From assembly GCA_964020085.1 (NCBI GenBank), contig OZ026599.1:33062229-33126228 (forward strand): a DNA stretch of 64,000 bases. The letters are read 5' to 3'. The notes under the pieces are model-generated. The model was not told the origin of the DNA, did no database searches, and saw only the letters and a program-made list of their open reading frames with translations. This stretch comes from Micromussa lordhowensis (Eukaryota; Cnidaria; Anthozoa; Scleractinia; Lobophylliidae). Of this stretch, positions 10,741 to 22,600 are shown one piece after another. Both the position numbers and the translations under genes were made by a program. The stretch's first letter is position 1. Every line of letters starts with the position of its first letter.

Positions 10741-12159
10741 AGTGCCTATAACCCCAAACATTTTTTTTCGTTTCCTGAAATCTTTGTATGGAATTAGGAA
10801 AAATGCCGCAAAAATTTTTGCAATCGGTTAAAACCCGAATTTTTTATGAATTTTTAAAGATCGTAAAAAGCGCACTTTTTCAAAACACGACCGAGCAGCA
10901 GAATCGCTTAAAGAAGTCTGGGTATAGCGCGATTTGTGACGTCATTCCAGGCCTTTAATCGCCTTCTTGTTTAGGACAGTCTTTGCTTCGATTGCAAGAA
11001 AGAAAATGCCGGATAAATGCGTTGTTTTCGGATGCAACAACAGGCCAAACAAGGGAAAGGGCATATCCCTTCATCCAATTGCTTTTGACGGGACTGATGA
11101 CACGGAGAAGCGCAAAAGAAGAAAGAAGTGGTCGACTTAAGCGTGCTCGTAAGCGCGCTCGTTGGGAACCAACGAAATATTTGGTGGTGTGTTCGAAACA
11201 CTTCCTGGATGAAGATTACTCGATTATGTTTTCTGATTTAGCTAAGATATATTTTCAGAGAAGGCTGTGGAAGGATGGTATTGGGATTTGTGTCTTCCCA
11301 ACAATCCGCGTACCTTGTATTTCGATGGAAGGTAAGCCAACTGAAAGCAAGCGAAGGTGACAACAAAATATGCATTCATGTGTTATGAGTAGTTTTCGAT
11401 CGTGCTACATTTGCATTTCGTCGTAAACATGTTTCTTTCACTTACTTTGCATTTGTAACCGTCACCTGGTTGTCAACAGTGCATTCCTCTTAAACAATTT
11501 ACTACGTTTCCCTTTATTCAGAGAAAGAAAGACGCTTTGGAAAGTCCGGAAACTTGTGTACACAACGCTCGAAGCTCGCAAGTCGAACCTGTGGCGAAAC
11601 GTCGTAGAAAAAGCAGGGAGCAGGCCACTTTTTCAACCGTTGTACTGATTGCTACAGAAGCAAGACCGCAAGCAGCAGTTCATGTATCGGAACCACTTGA
11701 TGCGTAGGCATCTTCTGGTTCATATGACATCATCTTTGTTGTCTTCTTGTTCGCTCGCGTTTGATCACACCTCGACTTCTAAGTCGTACTCTACCTCCGT
11801 TTCTGCGGCCTCGGAATTCCAAGCTTGAGTCAAGCTAGTATCGCTGGAAAACATTCTCAATTGATGTGATTATTACGTATTTTTTGAGTTGAATAAACGT
11901 TCTTTCAACAAAATACTGAACGATGAAAACACCGAACCCGCAATATAAGGACAATAACCGAAGCGATGCGAGCAAAGGCCTGGAATGACGTCACTAGTCC
12001 CATTCTCCGCTTTGCTCGGTCGTGCTACAAAGAACGCTCACTTTAAAAATTCATAAAAAATTCGGGTTTTAATCAATTGCAAAAATTTTTGCGGCATTTT
12101 TCCTAATTCCATACAAAGATTTCAGGAAACGAAAAAAAATTTTGGGGGTTATAGGCACT
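10741..12159. mobile_element. Kolobok-like element with THAP-domain remnant
   Basis: Terminal inverted repeats of about 120 bp begin AGTGCCTATAACCCC and are flanked by TTAA at 10737-10740 and 12160-12163. The interior encodes a THAP zinc-finger remnant on the plus strand and no recognisable transposase core. TTAA duplications together with a THAP domain are known for Kolobok elements, which supports the family call. At 1.42 kb it is a deleted, non-autonomous copy. Confidence 0.8.
11006..11709 (+). pseudogene. Frameshifted THAP-domain gene of the transposon
   Basis: Translation from ATG at 11006 opens with the THAP signature MP-x2-C-x4-GC-N, followed by LHP. It then stops at a TAA just after a KKW stretch, near 11132. 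The +1 frame from there continues with RWEPTKY and CSKHF, the second half of a THAP finger (C-x2-H), to a donor-like GAAG|GTAAGCC near 11329. A second open stretch begins after TTTATTCAG near 11520 and ends at TAG near 11709; it is basic and has no domain. THAP fingers bind DNA and target transposases to their ends. One frame change separates the two halves of the finger, so this copy is either decayed or carries a sequencing error. Confidence 0.65.
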
Positions 12160-12163
12160 TTAA

Positions 12164-13363
12164 TGTGCCACAAACTTCTGAAAATCACCTGGCACTGAGC
12201 AAGGTTATAATTTATTCCAAAAAGGATTATTTAATTCAGAAGAAGGACTTTTTACTGGATCAATTTTTCCCATCTAAGAACATGTTCTAGGGCTTCCAAA
12301 ACAGTAAGATAAATAGGAATGTCTCCACACAAAAACACAACACAAGACATAAAATACCGCTATGTACTTGCCAACCCTCGCACCTGAGGTACGAGTCTGT
12401 TGCCTGCGAGCCAAAACCTTCAATTGCACAGCTATGGTCTAATTTCTCACACCTAGCTGAAAATTTTAACTTTAATTTACAACCAAAACTGACATACAGT
12501 GCTTTCAAAAGATATTTACATTAAAACTAATGCAAGAATAGACTCCTTCAGTTCTACAATTTTAGAAGTACAAAATTACTGGTGGTAACATTATGTTGCT
12601 CAAATACATCCCAGGACTGTGAGGGGGTAATATTTGGAATGTCTTCAGAAATCTTCGAATGAAATTTGGATATGGTTGGTTTGTCTTCTGAACTCCCACT
12701 GCACCCAAGGTAAAACTCATGCCTTTGTCTCAGATAAGGCTGGTGGGTATAAAAATAGTATGGGTCTTCAATTATATTGACACGAGTGTTTTAATGAAAA
12801 ATACACCACTCGTAAAATTCATACATGCCCGAGTAGCATATTTTCCATATCCTCACGAGCAAAGATATTGATGAAGTCATTTCCTGCTTTTTTGGAGGCC
12901 ATTTGTGCAACAGTCACTTTGTCTATACAATAAAAAGAAAATTACACGATAGCTTGAAGATATGAATTTTATTTTCTAATGTTAAAAACAATATTTTAGT
13001 CTATGCGCTTGTTCATGAAACATTGTTCTTGCCACTCAAAAATAAAATTTAAATGTTTGCACTGCTGTGAACTATCATTTAGCTAACAGCTAGAACTAAT
13101 AAAAATGTAAAAATGCACATGGGGTTAATTTTTCTTTTTTAATGGGGGATAATGATCAACAGTCTTTTCCTCTTTCTCAGCCACTTTTTCAGAAATTTGC
13201 AGCAGTTTTCATCAACGACAACTTATAAATATGTCATAAACAGCACTTTATATGTTGACATGAGTGCTGCATATCACATTTAAACACTCATTTTAAACAA
13301 GGTACATTTTAAACAAGGCACATCTAACAGAACAAACCAGATTTTCTGGTTGAACATATTGTG
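12164..13363. other. Region 3' of the Nudix gene
   Basis: No gene is recognised. On the minus strand this follows the stop codon of the Nudix gene, and several AATAAA-like sites occur (for example near 12966-12971), so part of it is probably 3' UTR. The polyadenylation site is not fixed by the sequence. Confidence 0.4.
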
Positions 13364-16300
13364 TCACCTGCCGCTGCAAGCTTTGTCCAGGTATTGCTGC
13401 TGATATGGCTTGGCTTCTAACATGTTCTTTGCTTTTTCTACTGGAAACCAAGACCTAGTGCGGTCTGTGTCAAAAGGGAAAGGAAAAAAAAGATTATTAT
13501 TTGAAAAGCTATCAATAGATACATAACTGAGACTTAAAAATGTTGCATTAGCAAGTCACCACCAAACAAAAAATGTCAATGCAGGGAGTAGCTGAGAAAA
13601 TACTATGCCCACTGAGATTTTTGCTGTTTCACTTATCTCAAGGTACAAGTGTTAAGTTTTCCTAGTAGAACAGTTTGAACTGTGCATCCAAGGTTGCACT
13701 ATATCTCCTTGGATTATTTTCAGCTCGTACTGGCAGGTTCAGTTGAAATCAGAGACTATGCATGCCATTTGACAGGGTGCAGAAAAAATAACAAATTATG
13801 CAGAAATGTTTGGGGGGGAAATGCGTCAATTATGCAAAAAACACACTGGATTATGCAGACTTTTCAACAGTCAACAAAATTGATAACAGCAAAATGAAAA
13901 GCGAAACGAAAAACACTTCAAAGTCTTACCCACAATTTAAGCTTTTTAATAGAATGCACATCATTTTCAACAACTTTGACACATGCATGATCTTTTTGTA
14001 ATATTTTTGACAAGTAATTATTCACTTGCACAGTTTTTCTATAGCATTTAAACTCATTTTACATGCATAATTCATTGTTACATCCATGAAACGTCTGTAG
14101 CTTAGTAATGAGACATTTGCCAAAGAACTAGTTTCCAGGCTCTTCTCTTAAGGTAGGTTGGAATGCATGCCCCGTGTTGTTCAATAGGTGGATAGCTCTA
14201 TCCACCAGATGAATCATTATCCAGTGGAGAGCGTGGTCTGTTTTGTTAACACTTAATATCCACTGGATAGTGATTTTTCCAGTGGATAATGTTATCCAGC
14301 CTTCGAACAACTGGGTACTGGAGGTTAAAAAATGGTTACTAATGAACTGGCGTGTTTTCATTGCTGTTTTAGGAGAAGAACTGCTTCAAAATAATCAAAT
14401 TTCTGCAGTAATAATGAAATATCTGTACTGTTGCTGCATTGTCACTAATATGGCACAATTTTTCTGTTTTATGCAGAAAAAAGCTCCGATTATGCAGAGG
14501 ATGCAGACGTTAGCAAATTATGCAGATCTGCACCACCGTATCCTATCAGATGCCCTGACAATGGATGATAGTGTGCAGTGATTAATTTTTTTCAGTTAAT
14601 GTTTTCAATGCCCTATATTGTTCATAGCAAGGCCTTAAATGCGTCCCATGGCACAACAAGGGCAGATGATGTTTATAGTAAAAAAAGTAAAACCTTGCAG
14701 AACAGACTAGCCAATAACTTCTTCACTAAACATAATGCATCATTTGCTGGCCTGTACAAAAATCTTTACCAGTAATAATATTATTTCCATAAAGATCACA
14801 ATTATGTCATTTCAAATTTAGTTTTCTCTATCAAAGTCATAAATTACATACATATATACAGTTGAACCTGTATTACCAGACACCCTCAGGAAAATGGTTT
14901 GTCTATTTAGTATCTCAACAAATATTTACAGGAGAATAATCTGCTATATCTCATTTAAAAGAGCATAAAAAATACTTTCTAGAAAAAAATGTTTGTTTCC
15001 ATGGAAGCTAGCACTATTTTTTTTAAAATTTAAATGAATTCAATTTTGGAAGGGAAAAAATGTTGGAGATTGAAGCAAAATGTATTTTCACTCTCCTGGT
15101 CAAATTTAGTCTAGAAATAAATTATTTTCCTAAATCTACCAGAAAACATATCCTAAAACCAGATCAGAAAACCATAGAAACTGGAATATTAACATGGAGC
15201 AATGATGTGTCCTTATCAAAAATCTATTGTCTCCACAAAATGAAGCTTTTTTCCCCGAAGTTTCCGAGCTTTATGCTTCCAAATCTATTTGATACACACA
15301 ATTCAAAAGTTAATAGAGGTTCTAAGCACAAATACAAACTTTTTTAGTTATCGTTCCTGTGGGAATGATATTTAAAGGGGCAACAATGGATGTATTAATA
15401 GGGGTAGAGATAACAGGAAAAACCCTCCAAGAAGTTAAGACCAGTATTTTACTTACAATAATTTTGTGACTTTGATACTGGCCACCTAATTAATAGATGT
15501 CTGACTGTAGCACCACGGCTTAAAAGAAAAATCTTGTCTTCCTGCTCACCCTCTGGATGAGCAAATGTCAAATTTTGCTTACCCAAGGCAATTTGAAACA
15601 ATTACTTGCTTGCTTTAAAACCGTTATTTACTCAACACACAGTTTGACTGAGTTTGTCTGTCAGGAAAGTAGTTAAGCATGAAAAGCCAATTGCCCCTCA
15701 TGAAAATCTAGCTTCCTCAAACATGACATTTTCCATAATAATAACCACTATTATTTTTGCCAAATGTGTGTATTTATATGCTGATTTTACACATTCAATC
15801 CAAGATGTAATGTTTTAAACATAATACTCAGTAGAACATTTTAATGTCTAGACTTATTTCTATGATTAAAAACACAACAAAGTCACCCCTAGTAACATAA
15901 TTTCAAATATTTTTTAATTAACACCCCAGTAAATCCTTAATGTGAAAATTTCTTCCTTCAGAAACTTATCAATATCCTCGTTTGTAGACTATCTTAAAAT
16001 GAAAACATTTGTGTGCAAAAAAATTGCAAATTATTTTGCTTACATGTGGTGGCTTGTTATTGAAAAACATTAGCAGCATTTAATGTCCCTAGGGGGTTTA
16101 CAGAAAGTAAATAACAATTAACTTGGCTTAATATATCTCTGTCTTCATTTTGTAGATGAATTAACATACTACAATATTATTTCTTCAAAAGCCAGCTTAC
16201 CTGAGCTCAATGTAAACTTTTGCTTTGTCAAATTTTAACACAATTGTTTATCACTTTTTGGACACAATCACAGCAACAAAATGTTCCACATTTCTAAAAA

Positions 16301-17866
16301 TAAATTTGCCAATGGTACTAAACTAACTCACTAAACCGAAGCAGATTGGCACTACATAAACACTAAATCTCTCCTGAAAACTGATTTTGAATCTTGAAAA
16401 TAAGCAATGAAGATGCAGTCTCCACGCTGAACTGTCATGGACTGGATTGTCATGTTAAATATCTGACATAAAATATTTTTGTCAACTTGTTTTTCCCATC
16501 AAAGGCTAGAAAACAACATTTCTTCGAGGTCCATATCCCATGAGGGGTCTTCAACTCATTAATAATAAATAAACCCTTCCTAAAAAATCTAGCTCAAAAC
16601 AAGTCTTATTTTCAGTACTGATCTTTGTTCTGTAAAACAAAAATACCTCATTTTGCCACTGTGAGCATAAAGGGATTACAGATTGACAAAGTAAACCTCA
16701 GCTATTAATGACAGAAATTAATACTGTCAAAGTGTTTTCACTCCCTTGAAAATTCATAACCGAGAGACGAGCCATTTTAAATTCTGTTATTATAACATTC
16801 ATGGGCATCTATTATGCCGCCAAAGCCACATTTACAGTTATGTTACGATAATTGCAAAATAGGAAACCAGAGTGGAGTTTAGACTTTGGCCTTTACCTTT
16901 TGCAGATTTCAAAACAAGAAACGAATTTGACACACGCTTGGGTTTCGAGAGTTCACGTAATTAGGAAAATGTCTGATCGTATAAAGACAAGTGTGACCGA
17001 AAGCTCACTGAGAGAAGAAACACTGAAGGTTACTACTTACAAATTCACCGACTAAAATATACAACTCGTAATTTACGCAGTTCTACTACTCTGTTGACGC
17101 ACTAAAAAGGTCTTCGACATGAACGTTCGTAATATCTGCTGCCCATGCAGAACTTTTATCAATATTTCCCATGGCATTCACTTACCTTCTTCCCATGTTT
17201 CGAGCATTTCTGTAACAATTAAGACATAAACAGCGGTTCGGGTCTGATTTACATCGTTCTGAAAAAAGATTGATCAAATCGTAAACGCATAAACACAGGT
17301 TTCTGAAAGTAAACACTTGAACAGTAGCAGGGGTAGCAGGCTTAAGAAGAGACTACAAGATAAAGCACAGTAATTAAAACACAGACCTGAAATTCGCCGA
17401 GAAAACGTCCCAGTTTGCCCCGAACTCCAGCCTACGAATAGAAGAAACACAGACGTAAACAAACAAATAAAGCACAGGCAGTCGTCTGACACCCTTTAGT
17501 TTAGTTGTACAAGCGTATATGTACATGTAAAGCAAAACAGCTCTAGTATGTTACTAACTTCTTCCTCAACTTCCCGAATGGCAGCTTCACTCGATTCTTC
17601 GCCAGGCTCGACTCCTCCGGAAGGCACAATCCACCTACCAGGATGCCGACAACTCGAAACTAACAGCACCTACGAAGAACAAACATACACGCCACACTAA
17701 GCAAATCGAACCACTGCAAAGTCGACCGGCCATGTGCAACTGAACGGGAGGGAAATGTTGTCAAAACCTCTTTCTCCTGTTCGGTTTTAAAGCAGATACA
17801 GCCAGCTCTTCTCGTGTATCCATCTTTATCTTTCGTTCTGATACTGTTTGTCCGGTTCTTTATCAT
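13364..17866 (-). CDS. Diphosphoinositol polyphosphate phosphohydrolase (DIPP, NUDT3/NUDT4-like), five exons
   Basis: Exons read on the minus strand are 17866-17768, 17669-17559, 17431-17387, 17258-17186 and 13464-13364, all with GT/AG borders and one continuous frame, giving 142 residues. The Nudix box G-x5-E-x7-REU-x-EE-x-GU is complete at residues 51-73 (GGVEPGEE, REVEEEAGV), split by the intron after residue 70. Preceding RRAGCICF, VLLVSS and RHPGRWIVP and following YVLIVTEMLETWE match the human DIPP family as I remember it. DIPPs are cytosolic Mg-dependent enzymes that cut the pyrophosphate of InsP7/InsP8 and also diadenosine polyphosphates. Human members are about 170-180 residues; the missing length is the variable C-terminal tail. 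The start at 17866 fits the family; an in-frame ATG at 17908 would add 14 residues. The last intron is 3.7 kb. Confidence 0.88.
13465..17185 (-). other. Intron 4 of the Nudix gene
   Basis: AT-rich, with no other coding exon recognised. It carries a MITE at 14170-14315. Around that MITE, repeated AATTATGCAGA-like motifs at about 13785-13860 and 14470-14530 suggest an older repeat that the MITE interrupted. Open frames here, such as 15060-15347, show no domain. Confidence 0.5.
14170..14315. mobile_element. MITE rich in TATCCACTGGATA motifs
   Basis: The ends pair as GTGTTGTTCAATAGGTGGAT against ATCCAGCCTTCGAACAAC. The interior repeats TCCACTGGATAGTG and ATCCAGTGGA motifs in both orientations. 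This end and motif style is familiar from coral MITEs, though I cannot run a comparison. It lies in the last intron of the Nudix gene. Confidence 0.7.
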
Positions 17867-19219
17867 CCTCTCGGGAAAACGTGATAGAAAAACGACTAAA
17901 TTGAGCACGTCTAGCCTGGAGAAACAACCGGCACCCTCGTCGCCATGACAAGACTGCTGAAAATTCGCTGAGTGCTGCTGGCTTTGTAATCAGCACTGTT
18001 GCATTGTGGGATACTTCAAAATATGGCATAAACCAGAGTTCCGGAATAACGAAATTCAACAGTTTCTATTTCTTCCAAAGACCTGATTGAATATTCAATA
18101 TCCATAAATCCGTGACTTGTTTCATTTCTTATTGACTTATTCTTTTTCAAAACGTTTTACAAGCTTTGTTATTTGTTGAGATGAAGTAATTACTGTGAAA
18201 TTCAATTGTCGCACGCGATCAGGTCGTGACTTGTAACGTGGCACGATATTGCCCGCCTCAGGAAAACATCAGTATATCAAATAAAACTTCGTTTTGTCTG
18301 ATATGGTGTGTTTTCGCTTGTAATTTTACATACGGGATTATCTACTTTTTGCTTCGAGAATATTCCAGAACATACTAAAAACAGGGTTCTGAGACGGTTT
18401 TAGAAGTTTCCACCGTAATTTTAATTTTCTGCCCTTATCCGATTCATCACAAGCAGTGAAGCTTACTCACGTGACTTCGCTGGTGCCAAACAGAGCGGTG
18501 GAAGCTTGCTTTCATAATGTAGTGCATGTCAAGCGCTCGTATGTTCGAGCTAGAAAATGTCGCGAGAAATTTTGCGCAGCGACATTCGTGGCATTTTGGA
18601 ACGCTACGAACATTCGTAGCATTTTTGGCAACGCGGGCATTGGAGGAACAAGGTTTGAAGATAGGCCTCTCTTCAGATCAATATCACAAACCGATACAAA
18701 TGAACGTGGCGATGGTGTGTCGATTGCAGGAGAGCGGATTGAGGTGGCGGGAAGAGTTCACGAACCTCGAGATCATTTTGAGAAGGACGAGACATCCAGG
18801 CACGCATTGGGAAGGCGAGAGAGGTGTTCACGATGCTGAGACCAATATGGCGGTCTACGGCACTCAGTTTTCTATAAGAATGTGCTTTTCTGACCGAGGC
18901 TGAATATTCTTATTTTTCTGCAGAATTTAGGCTACAAATATTCTTGTGAATATCCTTAGATTATAGTGTTAGACATTAACTTAGTGTCTTGCAGAAATGT
19001 TAACCTACGGCTAGTGCTGTTTTTGCCGTTTAGAGAAAGGAAGAATTTTATATGGCTTAATTAAAAACCTATAATTGAATCAGTGTATTTACAAATTTTC
19101 AACTCACACTGTTATATTCTTTTCAAAATCTTAGCCTTGGGTTTGTTCTTGAAATATTCTTAAAGTTTCGCAAGCTTCAGCCTCGATATTCTTATAAAAT
19201 GTATCCTTATATAAAAACA
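17867..19219. other. 5' flank of the Nudix gene; unclassified open frames
   Basis: The promoter of the minus-strand Nudix gene should lie in the first part. A GC-richer patch at 18456-18903 carries two overlapping plus-strand frames of 127 and 125 codons and a third frame opening MSREILRSDIRGILERYEHS that then stops. None shows a family motif and the frames exclude each other. From 18890 to 19210, ATATTCTTAT-like motifs recur in both orientations, suggesting a decayed repeat. Confidence 0.35.
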
Positions 19220-19241
19220 GAGATTGTAACAGACAAGAGCA

Positions 19242-19690
19242 AGTTGAGAGTGTTTGGGTCAAATATGAGGGTGGGGCTCTTTGCCGTGGTTCTGAAACCT
19301 GGAACCTGACCAAGCGACTGAAGCAAAAGTTGCAGGTATTCATCGACAAGGACCTGACGACACATCCTGCGGATTTGGTGGCTCAGAAACAAGCAGGGAA
19401 GCGATCGATAGAGGGGGAGGTGAGACAGAAAGCTTGAGGTTGGATTGGCCACACCCTGATGAGACTGCGCGGACACGTAGCCAAGAGGGCTCAAGAGTGG
19501 AACCCACAGGGGTAGCGTAAGAGAGGAAGAGCCTATCACACCTGGAGGCGCACGAGAATGGTAGAGTGGAAAAGAGACGGCCGCAGTATGAGGCAAAAAG
19601 GTACTAGACAAAACGGGGTCATGTGGCGAGCTCTACTTGAAGACCTATATTTCCCAACAGGAACGAAGAGGACTAAGTAAGTAAGTCTTG
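19242..19690 (+). mobile_element. LINE 3' end, decayed reverse-transcriptase C-terminus
   Basis: The plus strand reads GSETWNLTKRLKQKLQVFID, later GWIGHTL, then EWNPQG, RKRGRAYHTWRR and a final W-x-LLEDLY. This is the C-terminal pattern of many non-LTR retrotransposon ORFs (WIGH, L-x-W-x-P-x-GKR-x-RGRP-x2-TWRR). It is interrupted by at least two stop codons. A short TAAG repeat near 19674-19686 fits the 3' tail of such an element. The 5' part is missing, so it is a dead 5'-truncated copy. Confidence 0.75.
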
Positions 19691-22600
19691 ATCTTATTGG
19701 CGAAATCGTTCCTTCAAATGTACAAATGTCTCTCCTTGGGTTTACATCGCGAGTTAGAGTTATAACAAAGAATCTGAAGAGATTTTTCGTTTTCCTGTTT
19801 TCTTTCTGTTGTTTGTTTTTATGTTTTTGGAGGGGATGGAGAAGAGGGTGGGACTCGGAGGTGAAGTCAAAGTAAACCTTCAAGGCTCCAGAGGATAGGC
19901 GCACGAATTCCAAACATGCGACCTCGCTTCCAGGACGCCTTATTTTGCCGCAGTCAGAACTGGAGAGTTACATCAGCGGCCAGCCGTACAGGGACTGCCT
20001 CTTCAAGTAAGTCGTCGCCACCTGTCTTGCGTTTTTGAAGTAATGGCTATATAAAGTGAACCTCTTTACTACAGGGATCTTTGAGTTCTACCTTATCTGT
20101 AATCGAATGAGTTTAGATTAGCATAAACACCATGTTACAAACCAATTTGTTCCTTTGCCTGAGGTAGGTTTGTCTGTATAAGAATAAACCTCCGGCAGTA
20201 TCCGAAACTTCCTGATCCAGTTTTTATCCAAACGGTGCGTAGTAGTTCAGTCGAAGCCAAGTTACTGATGTAACAAAGGGCTGATTTACAAGCGAGTCGG
20301 ATCAGGCGAACGCGCGAGACTAAAATCGCATCGCGCGAGGAGACGTGGCGCGCAAGGGTGGATTCAGGGCGGAAAAAGAATATACGTATAAGCTCCCTGG
20401 CGGAAATGACTTCCACGCGCCCTCGCGTACATGTTCGCTTCACGAATGTTCGTTCGTATCACGAATGAAACACTTAGGGACCAATCGAAATAAAGCAGTA
20501 AGTCATAGTCAGTGTGACTGCTGTGATTATTCAGCGGAGAATCATAATCGATAGGAAAATAAAATATGAGCTTAGATTATTTAAAGTGACTTTTCAGTGC
20601 GAGAAAACGACGGGCGCAGTCACAGACTATCTGACAGGTATGGAACTCATGAGACCTCTCGACCCGGAATTCAATGCACTTACTTTATCAGCCTACCTTA
20701 GCTTACCTTCACGGAATCACAAAACACAGCGAGATTTACTCCCATTGAAGTCCCACGTATTGAATTCATGTCCAAACCCCAAAGAGACCGAATGACCAAT
20801 GAGACTGAACAGAGCGAGTACAGTAGAGTGTTGATTTCAAAAGCATAGCTGCCGGTGAACTTTCAAGGAGCGATTCTTAATGGCCGCGACTATTTCCAGT
20901 ATTCAAAGTGTTCGGGGCTTCATTTCCGGGAGTTCCGTCCAACTCGGCCGATAATCCCTGTACTTTTGGCTTTACTGCTGGTTATTTTTCCCAGCAAAGA
21001 TTTTGCGCTGATTGCCATTACAAAATTAACTTTTCTTTGCCTTTTGTTATTTTTTTCTTTGAAGAGATGAGGCCAAAGTACACATACCGCAAAATTACGC
21101 ACGCTTCTTGGGTTGCACACGGGGTCAGTCCAAAAACCAAATTTCAAAGAACACGAGGATATCTTGATGGGTTTCACTGATAATTGGTCGAGCCGAGATT
21201 TAACTAACAGCTAAGATCTGCAAAATTCACTAATAGCTGACAAATAGAATGAAACTTTAACTGATGGCTGAGAAGTCCAGCACCTCCATCTAGGCCCTCA
21301 ACCACTGATGAATCGTTCGTAATCCTGGTCACGTGCCTATCACGTTGACGTTGGAATACCTGAAATGAATGAAAAAGCTGTGAAATAAATCGCCTTCGAG
21401 AAACTGCTACTGGAGCCCGGTTCCGAGATGGGTATAGGGGAATAATAAATCAAGCACAAAAAATAACTGAAATGAACGGGTTTAATCGAGAAAATACGGT
21501 TACCAAAATAAAAGCTCTCTATAAAACTGGTGGGGACAGTTTGCCTTACCGTGCCCCTCTGTACCCCCTTGTGCGGGTCACGTGTTTTTTGCGACCATGT
21601 GCTCTAGCTAGGCAGTTTGGTGTGCGTTGTTTTTGTGTGTAGGCGGAAAGTTTGCTTTACTTTCTCGATGTTGACTTCTTGATTAGCTAGGCCAATGAGT
21701 CGAGATCACCTTTCTTGTTCCGCGTTGGCTCAGGAAAAAGATCTCAGAAGGTATCAGCTCACGTAGGCAGCGCGACCACTGACTCACAGCTGTTTTCCAA
21801 ATAAATTCAACAAAAGCCGTTGCTATACATGGGGCCTTTGGGTTTCATTCGCACTACTGTACTGTCCCAGAACTTCTAATTATTTTGCTGTTTTTATTCT
21901 TTTGTTTAGAACTTTACCCTGCAGTCTTTCAAGTTTAAAATTCCTGAATCGAAGCAAGCCAGTTGCGGGGCCGAGGGATCTGAGTACCCCCCTTAACCAC
22001 CTTCCCGCGTCCCGGCCTGAGATCTAATGTTGACTGTTTTAAATGTGAGTGCTGATTGAATTGTAAAGTTCTGTGATTATAACTGTGCGTCTATTTGGAT
22101 TATTTGAATCAATACTCTAACGCAGGGCTCCTGTCAAATGTTGATACTACAGGAACAAAATCCGTAGTTAGCCGGACTGAGAAGTCTTGACAACCTTCTA
22201 AAAACTGTTCGATGAGTTAATGGTTCGATTATTGATTCCAAAGTCCGATGGAGGTACATTGTAAAGTTAAACTCCGAGTTAAAAGTTCGATGACAACTGT
22301 AAATTTGACTTTTGGCGGAGATGGAACATCTCATCGGTAAGCTTTAGTTCTGAAAGTCTTGACGTACAGTCCACAAACGTGTAATGTTTATATCGCAAGG
22401 CTAAAAACAGAGCAAACGCTACGCTTGCATTGCAATCTGAGGCCCACATAAACCGGTAGTCTGCCGACACGTTTTGACAAGAGCATGTCCTTCCATGTTT
22501 AATTTGTCCCTCGCTCACTTAACGACAATGAAGTTAGAACTTTTCTGGAGACGAAGGTGAAAGATCTCTGTGACGATTTTGCTGTTGTTGGGTCAGAAGA

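Noticed and set aside
19207..19913. Minus-strand frames of 125-134 codons
   Set aside because: They lie antisense to, or just past, the decayed LINE C-terminus and have no domain.
19880..20010. Exon-like 40-codon frame ending at a CAAGTAAGTC donor
   Set aside because: No pyrimidine-rich acceptor precedes it and no neighbouring exon continues the frame.
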